Below the pieces are notes generated by a model. It saw nothing but the letters and a program-made list of their open reading frames with translations, was not told the origin of the DNA and made no database searches. From assembly GCF_019468565.1 (NCBI RefSeq), contig NZ_CP080521.1, forward strand, positions 4,712,001 through 4,776,000: a stretch of DNA of 64,000 nucleotides. The letters run 5' to 3'. Of this stretch, positions 1 to 8,873 are shown piece after piece; positions within the stretch are counted from its first letter, which is position 1; each line of letters starts with the position of its first letter. The position numbers and the translations under genes are program-made. The stretch comes from Pseudonocardia sp. DSM 110487 (GTDB lineage Bacteria; Actinomycetota; Actinomycetes; Mycobacteriales; Pseudonocardiaceae).

Positions 1-41
1 GCGCGGGCGTCGTCGTAGCGGAATGTCGCGTAGATGCTCAT
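1..41 (-). CDS. VOC/glyoxalase-like protein, N-terminal fragment
   Basis: Only the first 13 codons lie in the window. The minus-strand ATG at 41 reads MSIYATFRYDDAR and runs off the left edge. This opening resembles VOC-superfamily (glyoxalase/PhnB-like) proteins, which often begin with a short beta strand and an RYDDA-type stretch. It lies 57 bp downstream of the AraC-type regulator on the same strand, so the two are probably co-transcribed. There is no strong ribosome-binding site. The assignment rests on 13 residues and needs the flanking sequence. Confidence 0.45.
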   Translation of the reverse strand, partial: MSIYATFRYDDAR

Positions 42-98
42 GGGACGGACGCTAGGAGCGTTCGGGGCCTGCGGGCTTGGACGAATGGGAACCCGCCG

Positions 99-908
99 TC
101 AACTCCACCCGTCCAGGTACTCGGTCGGCGTACAGCCGGCGAGCGCGTGGAACTCCCGCACCAGGTGGGCGTGGTCGGCGTAGCCGCATGCGGCGGCGAC
201 GTCGGAGATCGACGGTGCCGCGGGGGTGGCGGCGCCGTAGACGCTGGCCGGGGCGAGCAGCCGGGCCGCATGGTGGAACCGCAGCACCCGCGCCGCGGTC
301 TTCGGGCCGAGGCCCACCTGGGCACGGAAGCGGGTGAGCAGATGGCGGCGGCTCCAGCCGGTGTCATCGGCCAGCTCCCGCACGCCGACCCGGCCGGCGC
401 TACGGCGAAGCCTGCGCCACGCCCACGCCACTTGCGGGTCGGGCCGGATCGTGGAGGCGTCGAGGCGGCCGAGCAGGACGTCGTCGAGCAGGGCGAAGCG
501 GCGGGGCCAGCCGGGCTCCTCCGCCAGGCGCGCGGGGAGGCCGGCCAGCTCGGGCACGTCGAGCTCGGTGAGCTGCGGGGACACGTTGGTGAGCTCGGCC
601 ATCGAGCGGCCGAGCAGCGCGAAGACGCCGAGCGGGCTGAGGTCGACCTGCAGCCCGTACTGGTGGCCGGTGAACTCGGTGAGAACCGGACCGTCGTGCA
701 TGCCGGCCAGGAACGACGCCGGCACGGACGGGCCTGCCGGGCCGTGCAGGCGGATCGGCGGGCCGAGGCCGAGGATCAGCGTGCACGAGGCGCCGGGAGC
801 CTGCCTGCGGCGCACCGGCGTGGTGCTGTGCTCGCGGTAGCCCAGGTAGCGCACCACGCAGCCGGCGAGCGCGGGGTGCGGCCGCCCCAGGGAGTACTCC
901 CCGTCCAC
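99..908 (-). CDS. AraC-family transcriptional regulator
   Basis: A 269-residue protein from a GTG start. The C-terminal 110 residues carry the double helix-turn-helix of AraC/XylS regulators: VRELADDTGWSRRHLLTRF for the first helix pair, then ISDVAAACGYADHAHLVREF and the closing GCTPTEYL. The N-terminal half looks like the small sensor domain found in the DUF6597 type of AraC proteins, with no obvious ligand motif. It is followed on the same strand by the start of a VOC-like gene, a frequent pairing in actinobacteria. The target genes are not evident. It is divergent from lemA. Confidence 0.9.
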   Translation of the reverse strand: MDGEYSLGRPHPALAGCVVRYLGYREHSTTPVRRRQAPGASCTLILGLGPPIRLHGPAGPSVPASFLAGMHDGPVLTEFTGHQYGLQVDLSPLGVFALLGRSMAELTNVSPQLTELDVPELAGLPARLAEEPGWPRRFALLDDVLLGRLDASTIRPDPQVAWAWRRLRRSAGRVGVRELADDTGWSRRHLLTRFRAQVGLGPKTAARVLRFHHAARLLAPASVYGAATPAAPSISDVAAACGYADHAHLVREFHALAGCTPTEYLDGWS

Positions 909-970
909 CCCGCCAGGATGGCACGACCAGGGCCGCCCCTACTCTGCGGTCGGACACATCTCCGGGGGGA

Positions 971-1573
971 ATGATGGGAACCGTCGTCGGCGTCGTGATC
1001 GCCGTGCTCGTGATCGTGCTCGCGATCCTTGTGATCGTTGGCTACAACGGCCTGGTCAGAGCGCGCAACTCGATCAGAAACGCCTTCGCCCAGATCGACG
1101 TGCAGCTGCAACGGCGGTTCGACCTCGTGCCGAACCTCGTCGAGACGGCCAAGGCCTACATGGCGCACGAGCGCGAGACCCTCGAAGCCGTGGTGGCCGC
1201 GCGCGGCGCCGCTCTCTCGGGCTTGTCGGCGGCACAGACCAGCCCGGGCGACCCCGCCGCGATGCAGCAGCTGGAAGCCGGCCAGGGCGCGCTCAACGCC
1301 GCGCTCGGCCGGTTGATCGCGGTCGCGGAGTCCTACCCGGACCTCAAGGCCAACCAGAACATGGCGCAGTTGTCGGAGGAGCTGACCTCCACCGAGAACA
1401 AGGTCGCCTTCGCCCGTCAGGCCTACAACGACGCCGTCATGTCCTACAACAACCGGCGCGAGACATTCCCCACCAGCGTCTACGCCGGCATGTTCGGGTT
1501 CGCCGTCGCCGCGCAGCTCGGCATTCCGCCGGAGCGGCCCGAGATGCGGGATGCCCCGAAGGTCGAGTTCTGA
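971..1573 (+). CDS. LemA family membrane protein
   Basis: A 200-residue protein with one N-terminal membrane helix (about residues 4-24), then the helical LemA domain. Family hallmarks are visible: GYNGLVRARN, QIDVQLQRRFDLVPNLVETAK and the late RQAYNDAVMSYNNRRETFP. The length is normal for LemA. The purine run just before 971 serves as ribosome-binding site for either ATG at 971 or 974. The M48 protease follows directly, as in many bacteria where LemA and an HtpX-like protease are paired at the membrane. Biochemical function is unknown. Confidence 0.92.
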   Translation: MMGTVVGVVIAVLVIVLAILVIVGYNGLVRARNSIRNAFAQIDVQLQRRFDLVPNLVETAKAYMAHERETLEAVVAARGAALSGLSAAQTSPGDPAAMQQLEAGQGALNAALGRLIAVAESYPDLKANQNMAQLSEELTSTENKVAFARQAYNDAVMSYNNRRETFPTSVYAGMFGFAVAAQLGIPPERPEMRDAPKVEF

Positions 1574-1601
1574 CCCGGGCGCCGCGTTGAACTCCGCTGG
1601 G

Positions 1602-3470
1602 GTGGACTTCTTCGAGCGGCAGCGCACGGCCCGCGGCACGTCGGCCAAGCTCGTCGTCCTGTTCGTGCTGGCGGTGCTCGCGTCTGTCGCGGTCATCGAC
1701 GTGATCGCCGTCCTCGCGATGCAGGGCCGGGGCAACGTCACCGGGGTGCTCGTCGTGGTCTCGGCCGGCACCCTGCTGGTGATCGTCGGCGGCATGATCG
1801 GGAAGTCGTTCGCGCTACGCAAGGGTGGTTCGGCCGTCGCGGCGTCGGTCGGAGCCGTACCCGTCGACCCGACGACGACCGACCCCGCACTGCGCCGGTT
1901 CGTCAACGTGGTCGAGGAGATGTCGATCGCGTCCGGCGTGCCGATGCCCCGCCTGTTCGTGCTGCCGAGGGAACGGGGGATCAACGCGTTCGCGGCGGGG
2001 TACACGGCCGCCGACGCGGCGATCACGGTCACGGAGGGCGCGCTGTCCCAGCTCAGCCGGGACGAGCTGCAGGGCGTGATCGGGCACGAGTTCAGCCACG
2101 TCCGGGGCGGCGACATGCGGCTGAGCATCCGCCTGATCGGCCTGCTGTACGGGATCATGCTGCTCGGCCTGGTCGGGTCGCGGGTGCTCGCGCTCGGCGG
2201 CCGGGGCTCCGACCGCAAGGGCGCGCTGCCGATCGTCGCCATCGCCTTCGGCGCGATGGTGGTCGGCTTCGTCGGCCAGTTCTTCGCCGGGCTCATCAAG
2301 GCCGCGGTGTCCCGGCAGCGTGAGTGGCTCGCCGACGCGTCCGCCGTGCAGTTCACCCGCCAGCCCGACGGGCTGGCCGGCGCGCTGAAGAAGATCGCCG
2401 GGCTGCCGGAAGGCTCCCGGTTGGCGGACGAACGCAGCGCGAAAGAGGTCAGCCACATGCTGTTCGGGGAGGGCCGCCGCTTCAGCAGGCTCTTCTCCAC
2501 GCACCCGCCCATCCACGAGCGGATCGCCGCGCTCGATCCGACATTCCGCGAGGCCGACCTCGAGACGCTGCGGGAACGCTGGCGCGACGAACCTCCGCCC
2601 GGGCCTGCCGGGGACGTCACGCACGGCCTCGCCCCCGCCGTCACCGCGCCGGTCGCGGTCACGCCGGAGCAGGTGAGCGCCCGCGCGGGCACCCTCACCC
2701 CGGCCGACCTCGACCGTGGCGCGGCACTCCACTCGCAGGTCCCGCCGCACATCCACCAGCTCGCCACCCAGCCGAGCACGGCGGCCTCCGTGGTGCTGGC
2801 GATGGTCGTGTGCGGCGAGCCGGGGCTGCGTGCCACCCAGCTCGCCGCCGTGCAGGAGCGGCTCGGCATCGCCACGGCGCGTTCGGTGGACGCGCTCGTC
2901 GCCGAGGTCGCCGCGCTACCGCGGCACCTGCGCCTCCCGGTGGTGGGTATCGCGTCGCCGCAGCTCACCGGCCGTCCGGACCACGAGCAGCAGGCGCTGG
3001 TGGCCGCGCTCGACGACCTCGCGCTCGCCGACGGTGCCGTCTCGCTGTTCGAGTACTGCCTGACCCGCACGGTGCGCGCCACGCTGCAGGACGCCGCCGA
3101 CCCCGCGTCGCGCAGCCGGCCGGGCAGCACCGCGGTGCGGCAGGCGACAGACGAGATCGTCGCGGTGCTCACGGCGCTGGCATTGTCGGGCAACGCCGAC
3201 CGGGTCGCTGCCGAGCGGGCGTTCGCGGCCGCGTTCGCGCATCTCAGAAGCGGTGCCCCGGTACCCGAGATGCCGGCGGGCCCCGCCTGGCGACGGCTCG
3301 ACGCGTGCTGGCCCGTGCTCGACGGGCTGGCCCGTCTCGAGAAGCGGCTGCTCGTGGAGGCGATGGTCGTCGCCGTGCTCGACGACGGCAAGCTCACCAG
3401 CTCGGAGGCGGAGCTGCTGCGGGCGGCGTGTGCACTCGTGCACGTGCCCCTGCCCGCGCTGATCGCGTGA
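1602..3470 (+). CDS. M48-family membrane metalloprotease with long C-terminal extension
   Basis: The GTG at 1602 gives MDFFERQRTARG, a typical opening for this family. A TTG at 1587 is an alternative start; neither has a clear ribosome-binding site. The protein has about 622 residues. Two membrane helices lie near residues 16-38 and 48-68, the zinc motif HEFSH at about 162-166, more membrane helices around 180-225, and the third zinc ligand in REWLAD (about E241). HtpX/Ste24-type proteases end near residue 310. Here another 300 or so soluble residues follow, including an acidic helical stretch (DDGKLTSSEAELLRAAC) that resembles TerB-like folds. It probably forms a membrane quality-control unit with the adjacent LemA protein. 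Confidence 0.88.
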   Translation: MDFFERQRTARGTSAKLVVLFVLAVLASVAVIDVIAVLAMQGRGNVTGVLVVVSAGTLLVIVGGMIGKSFALRKGGSAVAASVGAVPVDPTTTDPALRRFVNVVEEMSIASGVPMPRLFVLPRERGINAFAAGYTAADAAITVTEGALSQLSRDELQGVIGHEFSHVRGGDMRLSIRLIGLLYGIMLLGLVGSRVLALGGRGSDRKGALPIVAIAFGAMVVGFVGQFFAGLIKAAVSRQREWLADASAVQFTRQPDGLAGALKKIAGLPEGSRLADERSAKEVSHMLFGEGRRFSRLFSTHPPIHERIAALDPTFREADLETLRERWRDEPPPGPAGDVTHGLAPAVTAPVAVTPEQVSARAGTLTPADLDRGAALHSQVPPHIHQLATQPSTAASVVLAMVVCGEPGLRATQLAAVQERLGIATARSVDALVAEVAALPRHLRLPVVGIASPQLTGRPDHEQQALVAALDDLALADGAVSLFEYCLTRTVRATLQDAADPASRSRPGSTAVRQATDEIVAVLTALALSGNADRVAAERAFAAAFAHLRSGAPVPEMPAGPAWRRLDACWPVLDGLARLEKRLLVEAMVVAVLDDGKLTSSEAELLRAACALVHVPLPALIA

Positions 3471-3487
3471 GCGGCCGCCGCGAGCCG

Positions 3488-4609
3488 TCAGGAGTGGTGG
3501 GCCGCCCGGTGCGCGGCCAGCACGTCGCGACCGAAGTCGGACTCCGGGTCGCGCCACACGGCGTGGGCGTGGTTGACGTTCCGCTGCGTGTTGTCCCACT
3601 CGACGAGCAGCCGCGGGCCCTGCAGCCGGTAGTAGTGCGGCTCGCCCGGCGCGGTGGAACCCGCCCACGCGACGTGCACGGCGTCGAGGGCGGCCGGGTC
3701 GTCGTAGCGGGGGAGTGGCGAGACCCCGGCCGGGACGCGGTCGAGGTATGTGGACAGCAGCGCGCGCAGCAGCTCGCGCTGCGTGGCGTCGAGATCGGTG
3801 CCCGGCACACCCTTCGGCTCCGGGGTGAGCGCGACGGCCTCCTGGTCGGCGCCGTGCAGGCCGGTGGCCGGAGTCGCCGCACGCGGGTCGGTGTGCCTGC
3901 CTGGCCGCCACAGCCCGCTGCGATCCACCCCGTTGGCGATCCGCGGGCTGTTGGCGCCCACGATGTCGTCGGGAGCGTGGGGGAGTAGCACGGCACGTGC
4001 CGCGAGCTCGGGGCGCAGCGAGCGCACCAGCTCGCGGGCCAGGTCCTCGGCCGCCCCGAGCGGCCGCAGCGCGGTGCCGCCCAGCAGTGGCGAGTTGGCC
4101 GGGTCGGCGCCGAGGAAGCACGGCGTGGTGGCGGCGACCCGCCCGTCCACCACGAGGTTGTGCAGCGACACGTGGTGGCCACCGAACCGCCACCCCCATG
4201 GCGCCTGCCCGCCGGGCTCGCCGAAGACCCGCAGGAAGTACCGGCCGGGGTCACGGCCCCGGTCCCACCCGAAGTCGACCGTGAAGCCCTCGGTGCGGTC
4301 GAGCACGTTCTCCAGGCCGAGCACGGTGGCAACCGTCGTGTACCCGGCCTGCGACAGGCCGCTCGCGACCAGCCGCATCACGAGGCGGTGCTGCGCGGGG
4401 CGTTGCTGGTGGAAGGTGAGGCCGCCGTGGTCGGTGGGGGTGTAGAACCAGCGCGTGCGCTCGGACTCCGCATCGTCACTCACCCCGGGCGGCGGCCCGA
4501 TCGCCACCTCGCGCTGGGCCGGGTCGAGGGAGTCGAGCCACGCCGCGGCCGCCTCGGCCATCCGGTCCGCCACATCACGACTCGCGTCGTCGGTCACCGC
4601 CTGCACCAT
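3488..4609 (-). CDS. DUF3500 family protein
   Basis: A 373-residue protein starting at the ATG at 4609 (MVQAVTDDAS). It shows the signature of DUF3500 proteins: RTRWFYTPTDHGGLTF near the N-terminus, the central GWRFGGHHVSLH, and the late YYRLQGPRLLVEWDN and NHAHAVWRDPESDFG. No enzymatic role is established for the family; the conserved His and Asp residues hint at a hydrolase or sensor, which is inference. It is the last gene of a three-gene minus-strand operon headed by a penicillin-binding protein and lies 17 bp after the 93-residue protein. It converges with the M48 gene across 17 bp. Confidence 0.85.
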   Translation of the reverse strand: MVQAVTDDASRDVADRMAEAAAAWLDSLDPAQREVAIGPPPGVSDDAESERTRWFYTPTDHGGLTFHQQRPAQHRLVMRLVASGLSQAGYTTVATVLGLENVLDRTEGFTVDFGWDRGRDPGRYFLRVFGEPGGQAPWGWRFGGHHVSLHNLVVDGRVAATTPCFLGADPANSPLLGGTALRPLGAAEDLARELVRSLRPELAARAVLLPHAPDDIVGANSPRIANGVDRSGLWRPGRHTDPRAATPATGLHGADQEAVALTPEPKGVPGTDLDATQRELLRALLSTYLDRVPAGVSPLPRYDDPAALDAVHVAWAGSTAPGEPHYYRLQGPRLLVEWDNTQRNVNHAHAVWRDPESDFGRDVLAAHRAAHHS

Positions 4610-4626
4610 GCGATGACCATAACCGC

Positions 4627-4908
4627 CTACACAGCAGGCATGGGCGGCCCGCCGAGCCCGCCCCGTGCCCGGCCCAGCCGGATCTCGCACCGAACGGCCG
4701 TGGGATCCAGGCCGGTGAGGTCGACGATCAGCGACCGGGCCGCGTCCTCGGCGTCCGGCATCGCAGGGGCGGTGGTGGCTGCCTCGATCTCGGGCACGTA
4801 GAGCACGAGATGCCGTTCCGAGAGCCAGGCCACCACCTCGAACGTCCGCTCGCCAGTGTGCGCGGCCACGTCGACCACGGTAGTCGGCGAAGGCGCCGCC
4901 GTCGTCAT
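4627..4908 (-). CDS. Hypothetical 93-residue protein coupled to the PBP gene
   Basis: The start ATG at 4908 overlaps the TGA of the penicillin-binding protein (ATGA), so translation is coupled. The protein is small and soluble. It has a regular strand-helix pattern (TFEVVAWLSERHLVLYVPEI, then AARSLIVDLTGLDP, then VRCEIRLGRARG) and a glycine/proline tail. I do not recognise a family; the pattern is HicB-like in outline only. The position between a PBP and a DUF3500 gene is the only functional hint. Confidence 0.7.
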   Translation of the reverse strand: MTTAAPSPTTVVDVAAHTGERTFEVVAWLSERHLVLYVPEIEAATTAPAMPDAEDAARSLIVDLTGLDPTAVRCEIRLGRARGGLGGPPMPAV

Positions 4909-7205
4909 CCGCAAGGAGTCACGGAACAGTCCTCGTCGTCGGTGGGGTGGTCCACGCCAGGGTCCCCGAGGATCCCCGGCCGCTCGGGATCGTCGGGAGT
5001 GACGTCGGGCCCGTCCGGCGGCGGCCCGGCCGCAGCGCCTGGGGGCGGTTCCAGCGGCGGGGGCAGCGGCTCGGACGAGGGTGGCGGCTCCTCGTTCGGG
5101 CCCAGCGGTGACGGAGGTTGGCCGATGGGCCGGAACGGCGGGAAGTCCTCGACCGGGGAGCCGGCGAGTGCATCGGACATGACGTCCTGCCACACGTCGC
5201 CCGGCAGGCTGCTGCCCTGGATCGGGCGGCCGCGTGCGGTGCGGATGGGTGAGTTCATGTCGGTGCCCATCCACACCGCGGTGGCGAGCGACGGCGTGAA
5301 ACCCGCCATCCACGCATCGTTGTTCTCGCCCTCGAACCGGGACTGGACGGTGCCGGTCTTCGCCGCAACGGGGCGCCCCCGCGGCAGGCCCAGCCGGTCG
5401 TGCTCGGCGACTCCGAGCATGGCCTCGACCACGTTGCGCGCCACCCGCTCCGGGAAGCGCCGCTCGCCGTCGGTGGCGGCCTGGTAGAGCACCCGGTCGT
5501 CGGCGGTGACGACGGACGACACGAGGTGCGGCTGGCGCCAGACCCCGCCGGCCGCGATCGTCGCGTACGCCGAGGCCAGCTCGAGCGTCGACACCTCCTT
5601 GTTGCCGAGCGCGATGCCCTCGGTCGCGTTGTCGAGGGGTGCGGTGATCCCGGCGGTGCGGGCCGCCGCGGCGACGGACTCGGGCCCGACCTCCTTGGCG
5701 AGGGCGTGGAAGACGACGTTGTTGGACACCGTCATGGCCTGTTTGAGGTCGCACTCGTCGCAGTCGGCGCCGCCCGCGTTGCGCAGGCCGGGTATCTCCC
5801 GGCCGTCGAAGACCTCGCCGAGGCCGACCGGTGGGTTGCGCATCAGCCCCGCGAGCACCACGAACGGCTTGAACGTCGACCCGGCGAGCTTGCGTACCTG
5901 CGCGTAGTCCAGGCCCAGCCCGTTGTCGCCGCCGTAGTAGGCGAGCACGCCCCCGGTGCGCGGATCGATCGCCACCACCGCGCTGCGCAGGTTCACCGGT
6001 TGCCCGTCGAGCGCGTCGTGGGCGGACTCGACCACCTGCTGCTGGTGGCGCGGATCCACCGTCGTGGTGATCCGCAGGCCCTCCTGGGCGACGTCCTGCT
6101 CGGTGAACCCGAGGTCCTCCAGCTCGGCGGTCACGGCGCTGACGATGTGGCCGCGGCTGTCGGTCGGCACGCCGCGGGCGAGCGAGCGGCGCGCGTCCGT
6201 CTGCGGGAAGTGGGCGGCCGCGCGGTCGGCGGGGGTGAGCCAGCCCTGCGAGACCATCCCGTCGAGCACGAAGGTCCACCGCTCGACGGCTCGCTCGGGG
6301 CTCACCGCGGGGTCCCATCGGGACGGCGACTGGATCAGCCCGGCGAGCAGCGCGCCCTCGGCAGGGGCGAGGTCCTGGACCCCTCTGTCGAAGTAGGCCT
6401 GGGCGGCGGACTGGATGCCGTAGGCGCCGCGGCCGAAGTAGATCGTGTTCAGGTAGTCGGAGAGGATCTCGTCCTTCGTGCGCTCCTGGGAGATCTTGAC
6501 CGCGAGGATGACCTCCTTGTACTTGCGCCACAGCGTCTGCTCGTCACCGACGAGCGCCTTCTTGACGAACTGCTGCGTGATCGTCGAGCCGCCGCCTTCG
6601 CCGCCGCGCAGCTGGTTCCAGGCCGCCCGCATGATGCCGGTGAGATCGAAGCCGGGGTTGGAGTAGAACGAGCGGTCCTCCGCTGACAGGACGGCGTGGC
6701 GCACGTGCATCGGCACCTGGTCGAGCGGCACCTTGGTCCGGTTGCCCTCCTCGGGCACGAGGCGGGTGAGCGGGCTCCCGTCGGCGAACGAGACCTCCGC
6801 GACCTGGTTGTTCACCGCATCGTCCGGGTTGGGGACCGAGAAGAGCAGATAGCCGGTGACGAAGGCGACGACCGGCCCCAGCACGATCGCCGCCGCGGTC
6901 GCGAGCACCGCCCGCCGCAGGAGCCGGACCCGGCGGGCGCTCGGCGAGCTCCGACTCGCGCGGGCGGGCGCGTCGACGACGGGCAGCACGTCCGTGGCGT
7001 CCGGTGCGCGGTGCCGGGCGGTGTCCTCCCCGGCCTGGCCCGGCGCCCCGGCGCGCTGCGGCCGGTTGCGCTGCGGTTTCGGCGGTTGCCACCAGGCGAC
7101 CCTCGACGGGTGGGTGTCCCGCCGCGACCGCTGGACCGGCAGCCCAGTGCGGCGCACGCCCGGTCCCGTCAATCGGGTGGAGCGCCTCGGGTGGGCTCCG
7201 TGCAC
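4905..7205 (-). CDS. Class A penicillin-binding protein (transglycosylase/transpeptidase)
   Basis: A 766-residue bifunctional peptidoglycan synthase. A cytoplasmic basic/proline-rich tail of about 95 residues precedes one membrane helix (about 98-122). The GT51 glycosyltransferase domain follows, with AEDRSFY near residue 170 and GGSTITQQFVKK. The transpeptidase domain has STFK (about 440), SNN in MTVSNNVVFHAL, and KTGT (about 610). The C-terminus is a proline-rich tail. The GTG start at 7205 is chosen because GGGAGGTGG sits 4 bases upstream (7210-7218). It heads an operon with two small genes. The role is polymerising and cross-linking the cell wall outside the membrane. Confidence 0.95.
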   Translation of the reverse strand: MHGAHPRRSTRLTGPGVRRTGLPVQRSRRDTHPSRVAWWQPPKPQRNRPQRAGAPGQAGEDTARHRAPDATDVLPVVDAPARASRSSPSARRVRLLRRAVLATAAAIVLGPVVAFVTGYLLFSVPNPDDAVNNQVAEVSFADGSPLTRLVPEEGNRTKVPLDQVPMHVRHAVLSAEDRSFYSNPGFDLTGIMRAAWNQLRGGEGGGSTITQQFVKKALVGDEQTLWRKYKEVILAVKISQERTKDEILSDYLNTIYFGRGAYGIQSAAQAYFDRGVQDLAPAEGALLAGLIQSPSRWDPAVSPERAVERWTFVLDGMVSQGWLTPADRAAAHFPQTDARRSLARGVPTDSRGHIVSAVTAELEDLGFTEQDVAQEGLRITTTVDPRHQQQVVESAHDALDGQPVNLRSAVVAIDPRTGGVLAYYGGDNGLGLDYAQVRKLAGSTFKPFVVLAGLMRNPPVGLGEVFDGREIPGLRNAGGADCDECDLKQAMTVSNNVVFHALAKEVGPESVAAAARTAGITAPLDNATEGIALGNKEVSTLELASAYATIAAGGVWRQPHLVSSVVTADDRVLYQAATDGERRFPERVARNVVEAMLGVAEHDRLGLPRGRPVAAKTGTVQSRFEGENNDAWMAGFTPSLATAVWMGTDMNSPIRTARGRPIQGSSLPGDVWQDVMSDALAGSPVEDFPPFRPIGQPPSPLGPNEEPPPSSEPLPPPLEPPPGAAAGPPPDGPDVTPDDPERPGILGDPGVDHPTDDEDCSVTPCG

Positions 7206-7472
7206 GCGTCCACCTCCCTGACCGGCACTCCCCGCCCCGGCCGCGGGGAGAACGTGGGGTCCAACGGGCGCTCCCGTGCGGGCGGTGTGGCGGCGGAGGC
7301 GACATCACCCGATGGGCGTGCGGAGAGTGATATCGACCGGGTTCGAGGGGTCGGTTCGTGCACGCTCCGTTACCGCACGTCCGTCGGACGGCTGCGTGCC
7401 GGTCGGCGCAGTGGCGGGGCCGCCGAGCGGGTGGACGTCGGTTGCTCCACGCCGTCGCGGGATGCTGCGTGG
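7206..7472. promoter_or_regulatory. Divergent promoter region between the PBP and roadblock-like genes
   Basis: This 267-bp spacer separates two divergently transcribed genes and must hold both promoters. The PBP ribosome-binding site is at 7210-7218. No clear -35/-10 pair or palindromic operator could be picked by eye. Confidence 0.4.
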
Positions 7473-8786
7473 ATGCTCCCCGCTCCCCGCGACCCCCACG
7501 CCCCCGAGGCGGTGCCGCCCGATCCTCCGCCTGCTCCACCGCCCGAACCGCCACCACTCGAGCCTCAGCTCACCGGACTCCTGCGGTCCGCAGGCGCGCA
7601 GGCCGTCCACGCCGTCGACGGCGCGCGGGGCGACGTGCTCGCCGAGGTCGGCCTCGCCGACGGCGACGACGTCCACGCGCTCGTGCAGCTCGCGCGCGCC
7701 GCCAATGCCGTCGGCAGGGGCCGAGGTGAATGGCTGGAGGACGTCGTCGTGACGCTCGGCCGCACCGTACACGTGCTCCGCGAGTGCGACGGGGTGGTGC
7801 TGCACGTGCGCCTCGACCCGGCCCGCGGGGACATCGGCGCCGCGCGGCGCGGGCTGGCCGCCGAGGGCCTGCTGCGTGCCGCCGTGGCCGCGTGGCGCGC
7901 TGCCTCCGCCGCCGCGTCCGAGCCCGCAGGCACGGACGGACCGGCTCGCGGCGGCGCCGCTCGCCCTGCGGCGCAGGTGTCCGGCCCGACGCCCCGGCCG
8001 CGCCCGGCGACCGGGGCACCGTCCGCCCGCCACGCCGCCCGCCCGCGCCCTTCAGACGCCAACGTCTGGCCGTACTCCCTCCCGGCCCCGTCGCAGGTCG
8101 CGCCGTTCCCCGCCGCGCCGTCTCCTGCCGCGCCGTCTCCTGCCGCGCCGTCTCCTGCCGCGCCGTCTCCTGCCGCGCCGTCTCCTGCCGCGCCGTCGCC
8201 GACTCGCCGCCCCGCCGGACCCCGACCGGCCGACCAGCGCGGCGCGGTTGCGGCCCCGCCCGGACCCGCACCCGCGCCGCCGCCCGGTGCGCCCGCCACG
8301 CACCAGCCGCAGCCCCGGCGGGCCCTCCAGGGGCCACCGGCGAACGCGGCGGCGCAGGGGCGCCCCTTGCCGCCACAGCGATCGGGATCCCAGCCGATTC
8401 CGCGCTCGATTCCGCGTTCGGTTCCGCAGTTGGGTCCGCGGTCGGGTCCCCAGTCGGGTCCCCGGCCTTCCCCGCAACCCCGACCCGAGCGGCTGCAGGA
8501 TCCGCCGCCGGTTCCGTTGCCCCGGCCGGCCATCGGGCCCGGCCCGGACGGCCGGGTTCCCGCGCTCGTCGCCGTCGACGGTGGCTCGCCGGTCACCGCG
8601 ACGGGTGCACTCGCCGTGCTCGCGCTCCCGCCCGTGACGGCGCTGCCGCGGCGCAGGCCGGCCGCCGCGGTGCCGCCCGGCCCTTCCGGGCGCGCGCTGG
8701 CGACGCCGCCGGTGCTGCGGCAGCCGTGGGCATCGGACGTCGACACGATGGGACGCTTGCTCGCCCAGCTGCGCCGCATGAGCTAG
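7473..8786 (+). CDS. Roadblock/LC7-like domain protein with proline-rich repeat tail
   Basis: A 437-residue protein from the ATG at 7473; upstream in-frame sequence lacks coding character. After a Pro/Glu-rich start, residues about 32-140 read as one alpha/beta domain (LTGLLRSAGAQAVHAVDG, LEDVVVTLGRTVHVLRE, DGVVLHVRLDPARGDIGAARRGL). This resembles actinobacterial roadblock/LC7 proteins that work with small GTPases. The rest is low-complexity Pro/Ala/Ser, including PSPAA repeats encoded by a 15-bp tandem array (8121-8195) and later PRSxP/GPxSGP repeats. No GTPase neighbour is present. A serine- or threonine-type kinase target role is possible but not supported. Confidence 0.6.
   Translation: MLPAPRDPHAPEAVPPDPPPAPPPEPPPLEPQLTGLLRSAGAQAVHAVDGARGDVLAEVGLADGDDVHALVQLARAANAVGRGRGEWLEDVVVTLGRTVHVLRECDGVVLHVRLDPARGDIGAARRGLAAEGLLRAAVAAWRAASAAASEPAGTDGPARGGAARPAAQVSGPTPRPRPATGAPSARHAARPRPSDANVWPYSLPAPSQVAPFPAAPSPAAPSPAAPSPAAPSPAAPSPAAPSPTRRPAGPRPADQRGAVAAPPGPAPAPPPGAPATHQPQPRRALQGPPANAAAQGRPLPPQRSGSQPIPRSIPRSVPQLGPRSGPQSGPRPSPQPRPERLQDPPPVPLPRPAIGPGPDGRVPALVAVDGGSPVTATGALAVLALPPVTALPRRRPAAAVPPGPSGRALATPPVLRQPWASDVDTMGRLLAQLRRMS
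8121..8195 (+). repeat. 15-bp coding minisatellite, five perfect copies
   Basis: The unit TCTCCTGCCGCGCCG is repeated perfectly at 8121, 8136, 8151, 8166 and 8181, with a degenerate copy just before. It encodes an in-frame Ser-Pro-Ala-Ala-Pro repeat in the disordered tail of the roadblock-like protein. Being a multiple of three, copy-number changes would keep the frame. Confidence 0.95.
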
Positions 8787-8829
8787 TGCCCGGCAACCGG
8801 CTGGCTCGCTGGCACTAGCATCGACGGAT

Positions 8830-8850
8830 CTCGGGCGGTTCGCGCCCGAG
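8830..8850 (+). promoter_or_regulatory. thrS leader hairpin
   Basis: CTCGGGCG (8830-8837) and CGCCCGAG (8843-8850) form an 8-bp perfect stem with a 5-base loop in the short thrS leader, 12 bases before the GGAGGT ribosome-binding site. No T-box specifier or terminator/antiterminator pair is visible, so any regulatory role is open. Confidence 0.45.
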
Positions 8851-8873
8851 CCCGAAACCCGTGGAGGTCTCCC

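Noticed and set aside
776..3397. 873-residue minus-strand open frame across lemA and the M48 gene
   Set aside because: Ser/Arg/Ala-rich shadow frame opposite two well-supported genes.
8787..8873. T-box riboswitch before thrS
   Set aside because: The leader is under 90 bases and lacks the T-box sequence and specifier stem; only a small hairpin is present.
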